DNA of 64,000 nucleotides. Source: Lutibacter sp. A64 (lineage in GTDB: Bacteria; Bacteroidota; Bacteroidia; Flavobacteriales; Flavobacteriaceae). Below the pieces are notes generated by a model. It did no database searches and was not told the DNA's origin. It was given only the letters and a program-made list of their open reading frames with translations. This document shows, piece after piece, positions 1-7,948 of the stretch. How positions within the stretch are numbered: the stretch's first letter is position 1; the number at the start of each line of letters is the position of its first letter. The stretch lies in NCBI RefSeq assembly GCF_022429565.1, contig NZ_CP092487.1, forward strand, positions 2,436,001 through 2,500,000. Reading direction: 5' to 3'. Both the position numbers and the translations under genes were made by a program.

Positions 1-19
1 CTTACAATTTTTAACTCAT

Positions 20-661
20 TTAATTTGCAAGCGGCTTATCAATCCAACCAATTACACGTTTTATGGCTTGTAAATAATTAATGTTTTCGGCACCTTCTAA
101 TTTACAATCCACAATGGTTTTTTTAATATCGTCTAACTCTGTAGATTCAGAATTTATAGTCACAATTTTGGCTCCATTAACCAATACATTTCCTACTTCA
201 CACAAGGTATTATTTACCATATACCCAAAGCGTTGTTTGTGCACACGTACTCCTTGTAAATCTGGATTTTCAGCAATCATTTCTAAAAATTCTTCTAATG
301 TATATGTATCTTTTGTAAGTTCAGGCATTGCTATCTGAAATGCAGGAAAAACGTCGTTTTCTAATACTTGTTTAGATATTGGAAATTCACCTTTCATTAA
401 AGGATTCCATTGCTCTAAACCATCTACGGTTTGCACATAGGTTTTAATATCCATTTTACCATCGCGTATTTTTGTATTATTAATATCGTTGGTTTTAGAT
501 AGAATATATATTTCTTCTGAAGTTCTTTCCCAAACTTTTTCTGGAATTGGTACTGATAAACGTGCCATATACTTTGCTTGTAAGTCAAAGTTTTGACCAA
601 ACGTTCTAAACTCGAAACGAGGTTTTGAAATTTCACCTATTTTCATTGCTGGTTTTGTCAT
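20..661 (-). CDS. Conserved protein, possibly CYTH-like fold, last gene of the phosphate operon
   Basis: 213 residues with no signal peptide or membrane segment, so cytoplasmic. I do not recognise a named family with certainty. The region at about residues 45-95 contains KIRDGKMDIK, GLEQW and MKGEFP, and the N-terminus has RFEFR; conserved basic and acidic residues spread on beta-strand-like segments recall the CYTH / triphosphate-tunnel superfamily, which acts on triphosphates and polyphosphate. That would fit its place 28 bp behind the SdiA-type lipoprotein at the end of a phosphate-uptake operon. The CYTH assignment is inference by eye only; the ORF itself is clear and co-directional with its neighbours. 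Confidence 0.75.
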   Translation of the reverse strand: MTKPAMKIGEISKPRFEFRTFGQNFDLQAKYMARLSVPIPEKVWERTSEEIYILSKTNDINNTKIRDGKMDIKTYVQTVDGLEQWNPLMKGEFPISKQVLENDVFPAFQIAMPELTKDTYTLEEFLEMIAENPDLQGVRVHKQRFGYMVNNTLCEVGNVLVNGAKIVTINSESTELDDIKKTIVDCKLEGAENINYLQAIKRVIGWIDKPLAN

Positions 662-689
662 AATTATATTTATTAATTTTTGTCGGAAT

Positions 690-1442
690 TTATTTTATTG
701 GTTTTTTAAACTTGTAGAGTTTCGAATTTGAATCACTTACTATATAGATAAAATCTTTAGTAACCACTATACCTTCGGCATTACTTACATTTATAGCATA
801 ACTTTCTATCAATGCTCCTTGTAAACTACATTTATTAACCGTTTTACTTTGATCGCTAACGATCCATAATACATTTAAATCTTTATCATGAAAAATACCT
901 GAATAATCTGATGCAAAATCTAAATTGTACGATTCTATAATTGAAAAATCGCTTCTTAATCGCATTAATAATCCTGGTTCTTTTTCATTAATAACAAATA
1001 AAGTGTTATCGTTTAAGTTATAAGCAATTCCTTCTAAACCACTGTTAGAATCGTTATTACTATAGATAACTTTATTTTTTTTATAAGTTTTGGCAGTTAA
1101 ATCATATTCAACAACTTCTTTGGTTCTTTCTTCTACTAATACTACTTTATTATTAGAAATTACTGAAATACCTTCAACATCATTTCCATCATATTTATAT
1201 TTTTTCAGTACTTCTCCAGTGGTAGATAATTCATAAATATTATTGGTATCATCACTAACAGTATACAAGGTTGAACCGGAAGCGTTAATTGCTAAACCTG
1301 AAGCTTCTACAACAGCAATTTTATCACTTGAAATTAACTCGAGTTTACCGTTGTTATTTTCTACAACATTGCCCTTATCACAAGCTAAAAAAGAGGTCAT
1401 AAAAACTATGGTAAAACTTAATATTTTACTTAAATGTATCAT
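690..1442 (-). CDS. SdiA-regulated-type beta-propeller lipoprotein
   Basis: The start is placed at the ATG at 1442, which gives a signal peptide beginning MIHLSKILSFTIVFM and ending in a lipobox (SFLAC), rather than at the in-frame ATG at 1514 that runs through an 11-bp hairpin. The mature 230-residue part has repeated strands such as GLAINASGSTLYTVSDD, VEGISVI, GIAYN and AEGIVV, the signature of the SdiA-regulated family, which forms a six-bladed propeller and is found exported in many Bacteroidota. The ligand is unknown. It sits between a lamin-tail lipoprotein and a cytoplasmic protein in the phosphate operon, so a surface or periplasmic role in phosphate-ester handling is a guess from context. 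Confidence 0.85.
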   Translation of the reverse strand: MIHLSKILSFTIVFMTSFLACDKGNVVENNNGKLELISSDKIAVVEASGLAINASGSTLYTVSDDTNNIYELSTTGEVLKKYKYDGNDVEGISVISNNKVVLVEERTKEVVEYDLTAKTYKKNKVIYSNNDSNSGLEGIAYNLNDNTLFVINEKEPGLLMRLRSDFSIIESYNLDFASDYSGIFHDKDLNVLWIVSDQSKTVNKCSLQGALIESYAINVSNAEGIVVTKDFIYIVSDSNSKLYKFKKPIK

Positions 1443-1451
1443 TTTAAAAGT

Positions 1452-1479
1452 ACTAGCTTGTGCAAAAACACAAGCTAGT
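1452..1479 (-). terminator. Perfect 11-bp hairpin between two lipoprotein genes (attenuator or weak terminator)
   Basis: The arms ACTAGCTTGTG (1452-1462) and CACAAGCTAGT (1469-1479) are exactly complementary with a six-base loop. On the minus strand the hairpin starts about 10 nt after the stop of the lamin-tail gene, is followed by a short run of T (ACTTTT), and ends 9 nt before the ATG of the next lipoprotein. It could terminate part of the transcripts, stabilise the upstream mRNA, or restrict initiation at the downstream start. Confidence 0.7.
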
Positions 1480-1489
1480 TTTTTAGTTG

Positions 1490-3085
1490 TTATTGAACTG
1501 TGTAAACATTCCACAATGTTGGATCGTCTTTAAAATCATCAGATTCGTCAGTATCTCCTCCACCTGGAGTGTTATCTAAAGACATTGCACCTGTATTTGA
1601 ATAATAATATTCTGCTGTATCTGTAGAAATACGCACATAGAATGACACTTTAGCTCCTGTTTCACTTAAAGATAATTCATCTCCATCTGTAACAACATCT
1701 TTTAAATTAATAGTTACACCGGTTTGTGTAAATGTATCATCATCTTCACCAGATACTTTATTAGCTTTTACATATTCTGGTTCATCACCAACAGCAAAAT
1801 AAACTCTAGCTTCTGTAATTTCTTCTGAACTTGCATATTCTAAAACAAGATTAATATCAGACCCTGGAATTGGGTTTGTTGGAAATGTTAAACTTGTTAA
1901 TGGCCCGTCTGTTGAAGTAATAGTTGTCTCTACAACTTCATCATAATTTACAGCTTCAACTGTATAAGTAGGCCAAGTTGTACCTAAATCGTGATTAAAA
2001 TCGCCACCATCTTCCAGTGGGTAATACGTTTTTGTTCCATCAACATATTCAACTCTAATATAATAATGAACTTCACCTTCTATATTAAGAGCAGGAACTA
2101 CAGCTTCCCAAGTATCACCATTTTGAGTCATTTCAATTTTAGTTTTATCATCAAAACCATTGTCTTCATCTTGTTGTTCGCCTGGGAATAAGTAATACAA
2201 TCTTAATTCATCAACTTGTTCTGGATACAATGGTGTAGCAGTAAACGTAACATTACCTCTATTACCATCTATTTCGCCCTCAAAACTTAACTCACTAAGA
2301 CCTCCAACAACTGAAAACTCTGCAGGTTCGTTAGTTCCGTTACTTGGGTAATACGATTTTAATCCTGTATTATCTGTTGCAACTACATAATATTTAACAA
2401 CTTCTCCAACATTTGCTTTAGGTACAGAAGTTTTGTATTCACCATCTACCAATGCCATATCTAGAGATTGTACGCTTTCACCAATAATAAGCACTAATTT
2501 TACTGAAGAAATACCATCGGCATCTGAAACACTTACAGCATAAACATCGGTAAATTCAGTAATAGAACTAGCATCTAAAAACGGTGCTGTATTTGCCACA
2601 GAACCATTTGAAGAATTTGGAGTTGGAGAACTAATTTTCCATTGGCCAGCACCATCAATTTCTCTTGCCCAAGTTAGCCCAACATTACTACTCATATCTG
2701 GTGTAACCGTATGATCTACAATTGTTCCATTAGGCTCAAATAAACCAACATCTTCTCCTCCAGAACTAATAGACTCTCCAGATTCGTTTGCATCAACAAA
2801 GTAAAAACCACCTGCTGGTATAATTGTTCCTGAAGGTATTTCATAACCACCTACTGTTGCTTTATCATTTAAAAAGTAACCAGAGATATCCATATCGGTT
2901 GTACCGCTATTGTAAACTTCAATCCAGTCTGGGTTATCTCCAACATCCTTAGACATAATTTCATTTAGTTTCAGCACACTACCTTCTACAATAGGCTCAT
3001 CTTTTGTCATTATTTCATCCTCTACACAACTAAAAGTAGTAGATAACATAATAATTGTTAGAACTATATATTTTAAATTTTTCAT
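1490..3085 (-). CDS. Lamin-tail-domain lipoprotein with three Ig-like modules
   Basis: 531 residues. Signal peptide MKNLKYIVLTIIMLSTTFSC with lipobox TTFSC, so a lipoprotein. Residues about 36-165 form a lamin tail domain (LNEIMSKDVGDNPDWIEVYN, then DISGYFLND, IPAGGFYFVDAN and a closing SPTPNSSNG), an Ig-like fold common in bacterial exported nucleases, phosphatases and surface proteins. Three diverged modules follow, each ending in a strand like VKYYVVATD, VHYYIRVEY or VSFYVRIST followed by a tyrosine pair. No catalytic domain is visible. It lies 24 bp behind the phosphate-selective porin, which suggests it works at the surface next to that porin, possibly as a binding partner; this is context only. 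Confidence 0.85.
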   Translation of the reverse strand: MKNLKYIVLTIIMLSTTFSCVEDEIMTKDEPIVEGSVLKLNEIMSKDVGDNPDWIEVYNSGTTDMDISGYFLNDKATVGGYEIPSGTIIPAGGFYFVDANESGESISSGGEDVGLFEPNGTIVDHTVTPDMSSNVGLTWAREIDGAGQWKISSPTPNSSNGSVANTAPFLDASSITEFTDVYAVSVSDADGISSVKLVLIIGESVQSLDMALVDGEYKTSVPKANVGEVVKYYVVATDNTGLKSYYPSNGTNEPAEFSVVGGLSELSFEGEIDGNRGNVTFTATPLYPEQVDELRLYYLFPGEQQDEDNGFDDKTKIEMTQNGDTWEAVVPALNIEGEVHYYIRVEYVDGTKTYYPLEDGGDFNHDLGTTWPTYTVEAVNYDEVVETTITSTDGPLTSLTFPTNPIPGSDINLVLEYASSEEITEARVYFAVGDEPEYVKANKVSGEDDDTFTQTGVTINLKDVVTDGDELSLSETGAKVSFYVRISTDTAEYYYSNTGAMSLDNTPGGGDTDESDDFKDDPTLWNVYTVQ

Positions 3086-3109
3086 TGTTTTATTTTTTAG
3101 ATATAATTA

Positions 3110-4465
3110 TTAAAAATTAACTTCAAGTCTTAAAGAAACCTGACCATAATCGTCTCCTGCATCACCTTCTGCTTCTGTTACTAAAGACCAATCTTTAGTT
3201 GGATTTCCAGAAGCATCATGTCCTACATACAATTTACCTTTTCCATTTGCAAAACGGTCATGGTTATGATACACATAATTTAGAGCAACTTTTACATTAG
3301 GATTAACATAGTAATTTAAACCTGCTGAATATCCTTCAGCTGATCCTCCATAAATTGAAGCATCAAAATCGTTTAAATCAATAAAATCGTAACGTAAAGC
3401 TAATTCAATATCTCCTTTATCAGAACCGGGTGTAATTCTTGTAAATTCACCTTCTTTAGTATTGTAATTATGTTTACCACCTAATAATAAATAGGCTGCT
3501 TGTGCATAATAACCTTTAAAAGAAGCATCAATACCATCAATCATATTAACATTATGTTCTTTATATTCTCCTTGAAACATAACCCCTTTATATTTTCCTG
3601 CTAATTCAAACGTATAACCAAAAACATTATCTACTCCTGAAATATCATCAGTATCTAAGAATTTTTTTCTATTTACTACTGAATGAGAACGTGTACTAAG
3701 TCTATAAGCACCGCCTTCCCAATATGTTTTTGGAGTTCTATGTGTAGCGGCAACACCTAAATGTAGTAACTTTTCATTGTCATTAATAGGTGCCCAAACA
3801 GCTCTACCTGTCAATGAATATCCTTCATCTACACCATCATCTTTATTGGCATCTTTTGTTATAGTAACTTCTTCAGCATCACCAACTGTATTAAAGTGAA
3901 CACCTGCAACAAATAAAAACTTATTTGCATAAATATTTGTTTGAAAACCTAAATGACGAGAAGGGTCGAATGTTGAAGCTAAAGAACGCTCCATAAATAA
4001 TAGATATCTAGAAGTTGTAGTAGTTTCCATACCATAACCTTCTTTAAAATGCCCTGCTTTAATATCCCATTTTTTAGAATCTGCAGTATATTTAAGATAA
4101 GCATCTTTAATCTCTGTTCCAGAACTTTCAAAATCCAAATCTATTTCACCATACCAGTTTTTCCAAAACTCAGCTTTTAAAGCAAAACGCATTCTACGAA
4201 TTGTAATACCATTACCTAGCTCATTTAACGCATCATTAGAAAATATATACGCATCTAATTGAGCTCTGTTATCCATCCACATTTTATAATTACCATCTTC
4301 TGAAAACCACTTGATAAAACCATCTTGTGCCTCAGTATGTAGAGGAATTGCCTCTACTTCTTGTCCGTATTGGTTAATACGAATATTATCCTTTTTTTCT
4401 TGGGCATTTAACCCTATTCCAAATAGAATTAATGCTACAACTAATGTACTAACTTTACTTTTCAT
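3110..4465 (-). CDS. OprO/OprP-type phosphate or polyphosphate-selective porin
   Basis: 451 residues with signal peptide MKSKVSTLVVALILFGIGLNAQ. The mature part has the pattern of the phosphate-selective porin O/P family: WMDNRAQLDAYIF, ITIRRMRFALKAEFWKNWYGEIDLDF, VFGYTFELAGKYKGVMFQGEY and a C-terminal strand ending in phenylalanine (VSLRLEVNF), as needed for barrel insertion. Family members import phosphate or pyrophosphate across the outer membrane. It follows the PiT permease gene by 33 bp on the same strand, so outer- and inner-membrane steps of phosphate uptake are encoded together. Confidence 0.92.
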   Translation of the reverse strand: MKSKVSTLVVALILFGIGLNAQEKKDNIRINQYGQEVEAIPLHTEAQDGFIKWFSEDGNYKMWMDNRAQLDAYIFSNDALNELGNGITIRRMRFALKAEFWKNWYGEIDLDFESSGTEIKDAYLKYTADSKKWDIKAGHFKEGYGMETTTTSRYLLFMERSLASTFDPSRHLGFQTNIYANKFLFVAGVHFNTVGDAEEVTITKDANKDDGVDEGYSLTGRAVWAPINDNEKLLHLGVAATHRTPKTYWEGGAYRLSTRSHSVVNRKKFLDTDDISGVDNVFGYTFELAGKYKGVMFQGEYKEHNVNMIDGIDASFKGYYAQAAYLLLGGKHNYNTKEGEFTRITPGSDKGDIELALRYDFIDLNDFDASIYGGSAEGYSAGLNYYVNPNVKVALNYVYHNHDRFANGKGKLYVGHDASGNPTKDWSLVTEAEGDAGDDYGQVSLRLEVNF

Positions 4466-4498
4466 TATTTTATGGTTTAGTTTAAATTCATATTATAT

Positions 4499-6247
4499 TT
4501 ATAGTTTACTGATTATTTCCGATAAATTATTTTCGCGTTTTAAATGCATTTTCTTTCGTAGTCTATGCCTATTAACCTCAACACTTTTTGTTGAAATATT
4601 TAAAATTGAAGCCATATCTTTTGAACTTAAATTTAAGCGTACTAAAGCACACAAATGCTGTTCGTTTTCGGTTAAATTTGGATACCTATTTAACAATCTG
4701 AAATAAAAATCTCTATTTAATTCGTTGATATAAATATTAAAACGCTGACGATCTTTATCAATACTTAAATTTTCAACAATTAATTTTTTTAAGTTTGAAA
4801 GCTCTTCTTGATTGGTATCAGATTTATTAATTATTGCATCAATTTTAGTTCGTAACTTTTCTAAAAAACGATTCTTTTGAATAATACTTAAAGCAATATT
4901 CATTTGCTCTTTTCTTTTAAATTCAATTTCTTTTTCAAGCTCTGCATTTTCCGAATTAACTTTGGTTAATTCTGTCTTTAAAAAGGCCTCTTGGGCTTTA
5001 TACTTTCTAACAATATCTGTAGACTCCTCGTCTTTAGAATGTAATTTATCGTTTGTTAATTTTAATACTAAAACAATTATTACAACTATTAGTATTACAA
5101 TTATGCCATATAACAAAGGTTGAAATAAGTTAATATTTAAAGTAGTTTCCGATAAAGTTGGTAAATTATTAAGATTGGTAGTTACAGATGTTAAAGCTGT
5201 ATTTGTTTCATTAAACACTTCTAGTTTAAATACATTATCCATAAAAAACAACGACATAAAAGAAACAAAACCAGCAATTATTGGTGTAGTAACCCAACCT
5301 AATGAAATTCTACCCAATATATTAAATTTAATACCTCTACCACCTTTTAATAAACCAACCCCCATAATTGCACCAACAATGGCCTGCGAACTTGAAACCG
5401 GCACCAATGGTATTGCTGGTAAGCCAATACTTTGTATCGCATTTGATAAAGAAGAGGATGAAAAAATAAACAATACCATAGCATGTGCTAATACTATAAC
5501 CAAAGCAGCTTCTGCAGATAATTTCATTAATTCGTTACCCACAGTCATCATAACTTTTTTTGAATAAGTTGCTATACCTACGGCAATAGAAATACCACCC
5601 ACTAAAAATAATAATTGAACACCATCTAAGGCAAAAAATCCAAAGTCTAAATAAAGATCAGGTACAGAAGGTATAAATACACCTACAACATTTGCTACAT
5701 TATTTGCTCCCAAACTATAAGCACCAAAAGCACCTATTATTAAAAGTGCATATTTTAAATAAGCATCTAATTTTATGAGATGAATTTGACTTCTTTCAAG
5801 AAAGAATTTCAACAATAAATACAATAAAATTGCAAAAATAGCTCCCAAAATTGGCCCTGCTACCCAAGTACTAACAATTCTACCTAAAACAGTAATATCT
5901 GTTGTATTCCCAGAATAAAAATTCCAACCAATAATTGCACCAATAATTGCTTGTGACGTAGATACAGGTAATTTTAAACGAGTCATCCAAAAAACTGTAA
6001 CACCTGCACAAAGAGCAACAGTAAAAGCACCACCTATAGCATTTACAGATCCTAATTTACCAAGTGTATCCGATGCACCAGCTCCCTGTAATACAGCCCC
6101 TAAAATAACGAAAATAGAAGCAATAATAACAGCTACACTAAATTTCACCATTTTAGATCCTACTGCAGATCCAAATATATTAGCTGCATCGTTGGCTCCT
6201 AAAGACCAACCTAAAAATAAACCACTTGATAAAAAGAATAAAAACAT
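4499..6247 (-). CDS. PiT-type phosphate permease fused to coiled coil and LuxR-type HTH
   Basis: 582 residues. Residues 1-336 are a complete PiT permease: the two inverted-repeat signatures GANDAANIFG (17-26) and GANNVANVVG (180-189), and the paired PVSTSQAIIG (94-103) and PVSSSQAIVG (283-292). Then come a polar loop (about 337-375), an extra transmembrane helix (376-396), a long charged coiled coil (about 412-500) and a helix-turn-helix at 524-582 (LTENEQHLCALVRLNL, DMASILNISTKSVEVNRHRL). The HTH is the type that ends many Bacteroidota sensor regulators. The reading frame is continuous, so this is a real fusion rather than an overlap. PiT proteins carry phosphate with H+ or Na+; a built-in DNA-binding tail suggests a membrane-tethered regulator (transceptor). 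The gene lies 14 bp after the DUF47 gene. Confidence 0.92.
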   Translation of the reverse strand: MFLFFLSSGLFLGWSLGANDAANIFGSAVGSKMVKFSVAVIIASIFVILGAVLQGAGASDTLGKLGSVNAIGGAFTVALCAGVTVFWMTRLKLPVSTSQAIIGAIIGWNFYSGNTTDITVLGRIVSTWVAGPILGAIFAILLYLLLKFFLERSQIHLIKLDAYLKYALLIIGAFGAYSLGANNVANVVGVFIPSVPDLYLDFGFFALDGVQLLFLVGGISIAVGIATYSKKVMMTVGNELMKLSAEAALVIVLAHAMVLFIFSSSSLSNAIQSIGLPAIPLVPVSSSQAIVGAIMGVGLLKGGRGIKFNILGRISLGWVTTPIIAGFVSFMSLFFMDNVFKLEVFNETNTALTSVTTNLNNLPTLSETTLNINLFQPLLYGIIVILIVVIIVLVLKLTNDKLHSKDEESTDIVRKYKAQEAFLKTELTKVNSENAELEKEIEFKRKEQMNIALSIIQKNRFLEKLRTKIDAIINKSDTNQEELSNLKKLIVENLSIDKDRQRFNIYINELNRDFYFRLLNRYPNLTENEQHLCALVRLNLSSKDMASILNISTKSVEVNRHRLRKKMHLKRENNLSEIISKL

Positions 6248-6261
6248 AGGATGTTGTTTTA

Positions 6262-6912
6262 TTACATTTTTATTTTTATAACTAACGAAGAAAGCAGTTT
6301 AGCAACTACTTTTGATGCTTCGGCAACCTGCTCTACATGTAATGTAAAATAACGTAAATGTATTTTTTCACTTAACTTTAAAAAAGGCATGTCTTTAAAC
6401 AATGTTCTTTTTATTTTGGTTGCTAATTTTTCAGTTTCACGTTCGTAAAAAATTACTTTTTGTAACTTATCTTTTACTAAATTAGGTGCCGTAAAAAAAA
6501 CTCTTGCTGCTGGTATTACATTTTCAGCAGACTTTACAGATAAAGAAACCAACCTTGAGAAATCATTTTTTATATCTTCTGGAAAATATGGATCTTCTAC
6601 ATCAAACTGACTTAAATTATCTTTTATCTTATCTATAATATCATCCGTTTTTTCTAATAAACTTAAAATATCACTCGAATAATTAGGCATTAAAGAATGT
6701 ACATAAAAATCATTTTCAATCTTTCTAATTATTGCATCAGCAGATTCTTCCTGTTTATTAACTTTATCTAAATTGTTTTCAAACTCAGAAAGATTCCCTT
6801 CTAAATAATTATTGATACCTTCTTTAAAGTTTAATATCCCTAACTCAACAGTATCAAAATATTCATCAATATTTAGAATAACATTTTTTGAAGTTTTAAA
6901 TATTCTAATCAT
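6262..6912 (-). CDS. PhoU-like DUF47 protein, PiT accessory factor
   Basis: 216 residues, almost all helical and rich in charged residues, soluble. It matches the DUF47 / TIGR00153 family (distant PhoU relatives): an early FDTVELGILNFKEGINNYLEG segment, the E-E-x-A-D-x-I-x-R-K-I-E motif (about 53-64) and a second three-helix bundle ending VEQVAEASKVVAKLLSSL. Such proteins are nearly always encoded beside PiT permeases and are thought to control their activity. Here it is the first gene of the minus-strand phosphate operon, 14 bp before the permease-HTH fusion. It starts at ATG 6912 behind a TAACTTTG promoter element and a palindromic operator. Confidence 0.93.
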   Translation of the reverse strand: MIRIFKTSKNVILNIDEYFDTVELGILNFKEGINNYLEGNLSEFENNLDKVNKQEESADAIIRKIENDFYVHSLMPNYSSDILSLLEKTDDIIDKIKDNLSQFDVEDPYFPEDIKNDFSRLVSLSVKSAENVIPAARVFFTAPNLVKDKLQKVIFYERETEKLATKIKRTLFKDMPFLKLSEKIHLRYFTLHVEQVAEASKVVAKLLSSLVIKIKM

Positions 6913-6930
6913 AATTCAAAATCTTTACAT

Positions 6931-6938
6931 CAAAGTTA
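6931..6938 (-). promoter_or_regulatory. -7 promoter element of the phosphate operon
   Basis: Minus-strand TAACTTTG matches the Bacteroidota TAnnTTTG element, 19 nt before the DUF47 start codon. No TTG is found at the expected -33 spacing, which suggests activator dependence; the palindrome at 6959-6976 sits where a class II activator would bind. Confidence 0.45.
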
Positions 6939-6958
6939 AATATACATTCAAGTATTAA

Positions 6959-6976
6959 AAGTGACATATGTCACTT
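6959..6976. promoter_or_regulatory. 18-bp perfect palindrome, CRP/FNR-like operator
   Basis: AAGTGACATATGTCACTT is a perfect palindrome. Its centre is about 42 bp upstream of the transcription start inferred from the TAACTTTG element, the classic position for a CRP/FNR-family activator. The TGAC-N4-GTCA core recurs at 12841-12850. Which regulator binds is not shown by the sequence. Confidence 0.55.
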
Positions 6977-7402
6977 ATTAGAGTTCACTTTAAAAAATGT
7001 AGGTTATTTAAAATTATATACTACTAAAAATAAACAAATTAAAACACGTGTGTAGTGTTTATAATAAATTATAATAGCCTTATGTAGTGTTTTTTTATGG
7101 TTTTATTATTTTTTATATATGAAAATATCCTACAGATTTAAGATCAAAATTAAAAGAAATAACTCCCAAAAAAACCCTAACAGACAATGATTACATAAAA
7201 TTAACACTTTAAAAAAAGAAGTTCTTAACCACATTTTACAGTTTAATAATAAAAATAAACTAAAAAATTGATACTAAGAAACTTAAGAGATATTTTTAAG
7301 TTTGAAGTTTAAATAGCAGTTTTAAAAATATTTTGCATTTCATTATTAACAATATGTTAAGCTACCATCATCTTTAATCTACTTAGCCTCTACTTAATAA
7401 AC

Positions 7403-7419
7403 TTGGCACACTTTTAGTA
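7403..7419 (+). promoter_or_regulatory. Possible sigma-54 type promoter before the META lipoprotein
   Basis: TTGGCAC (7403-7409) is a perfect -24 element. At the right spacing the -12 element reads TAGTA instead of TTGCA, so the match is partial. It lies about 33 bp before the start codon of the META gene. Confidence 0.28.
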
Positions 7420-7451
7420 TAAAAGATAATTAAAGTTTTAAAAACCAAATT

Positions 7452-7928
7452 ATGAATACAAAAAACATAATATTCTCATTAATCACACTAGTAATAATAA
7501 GTTGCAACACAACAAAAAAAGCAAACACAGAAATAAAAGCTAGCTCAGACATAAAACAAGAAATTACAAATAACAATCCGATTACCGAAAAATATTGGAA
7601 ATTAAAAACTTTATCTGGAAAGGATATTAAAATGGATGAAAAACAAGAAAGAGAAATCTATTTTACTTTAAAGCCTGATGAAAATAGAGTTGTTGGATTT
7701 GCTGGATGCAATAACTTTAGTGGAACTTTTACAATAGAAGAAGGAAATCGCATTCGTTTTAAACAAATATTTTCAACACTAAAAGCTTGTCCAGACCTAA
7801 ACATCAACGAATCTGAATTTTTAAAAATATTTAATCTTGTAGATAACTACACCATAAATGGAGACACCTTAAATTTAAATATTGGAAAGCGTGCACCTTT
7901 AGCCATTTTTGAAGCTGTCTATTTTTAA
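7452..7928 (+). CDS. META/HslJ-like domain lipoprotein
   Basis: 158 residues. Signal peptide MNTKNIIFSLITLVIISC with lipobox VIISC, so a lipoprotein. The mature part is a single META domain: YWKLKTLSGKDI near residue 47, then VVGFAGCNNFSGTF with the family's GxxGCNxxxGxY-like core, and RFKQIFSTLKACPD. META proteins (HslJ in E. coli) are small outer-membrane-associated proteins linked to stress and novobiocin tolerance; the biochemical activity is not known. It is monocistronic, divergent from the phosphate operon and convergent with the next gene. Confidence 0.88.
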   Translation: MNTKNIIFSLITLVIISCNTTKKANTEIKASSDIKQEITNNNPITEKYWKLKTLSGKDIKMDEKQEREIYFTLKPDENRVVGFAGCNNFSGTFTIEEGNRIRFKQIFSTLKACPDLNINESEFLKIFNLVDNYTINGDTLNLNIGKRAPLAIFEAVYF

Positions 7929-7948
7929 TAAACACAACACACTTTAAA

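Larger units (their letters stand above)
6913..7451. other. 539-bp divergent intergenic region
   Basis: Very AT-rich spacer between the phosphate operon (leftward) and the META lipoprotein (rightward). It holds a -7-like element and an 18-bp palindrome near the phosphate side, and a sigma-54-like -24 element near 7403 on the other side. The sequence TGTAGTGTTT occurs twice at about 7050-7090. I see no open reading frame of note and no RNA gene in it. Confidence 0.6.

Noticed and set aside
1443-1514. N-terminal extension of the SdiA-type lipoprotein (start at 1514)
   Set aside because: It would run through a perfect hairpin and into the end of the upstream gene; the start at 1442 opens directly into a lipoprotein signal peptide.
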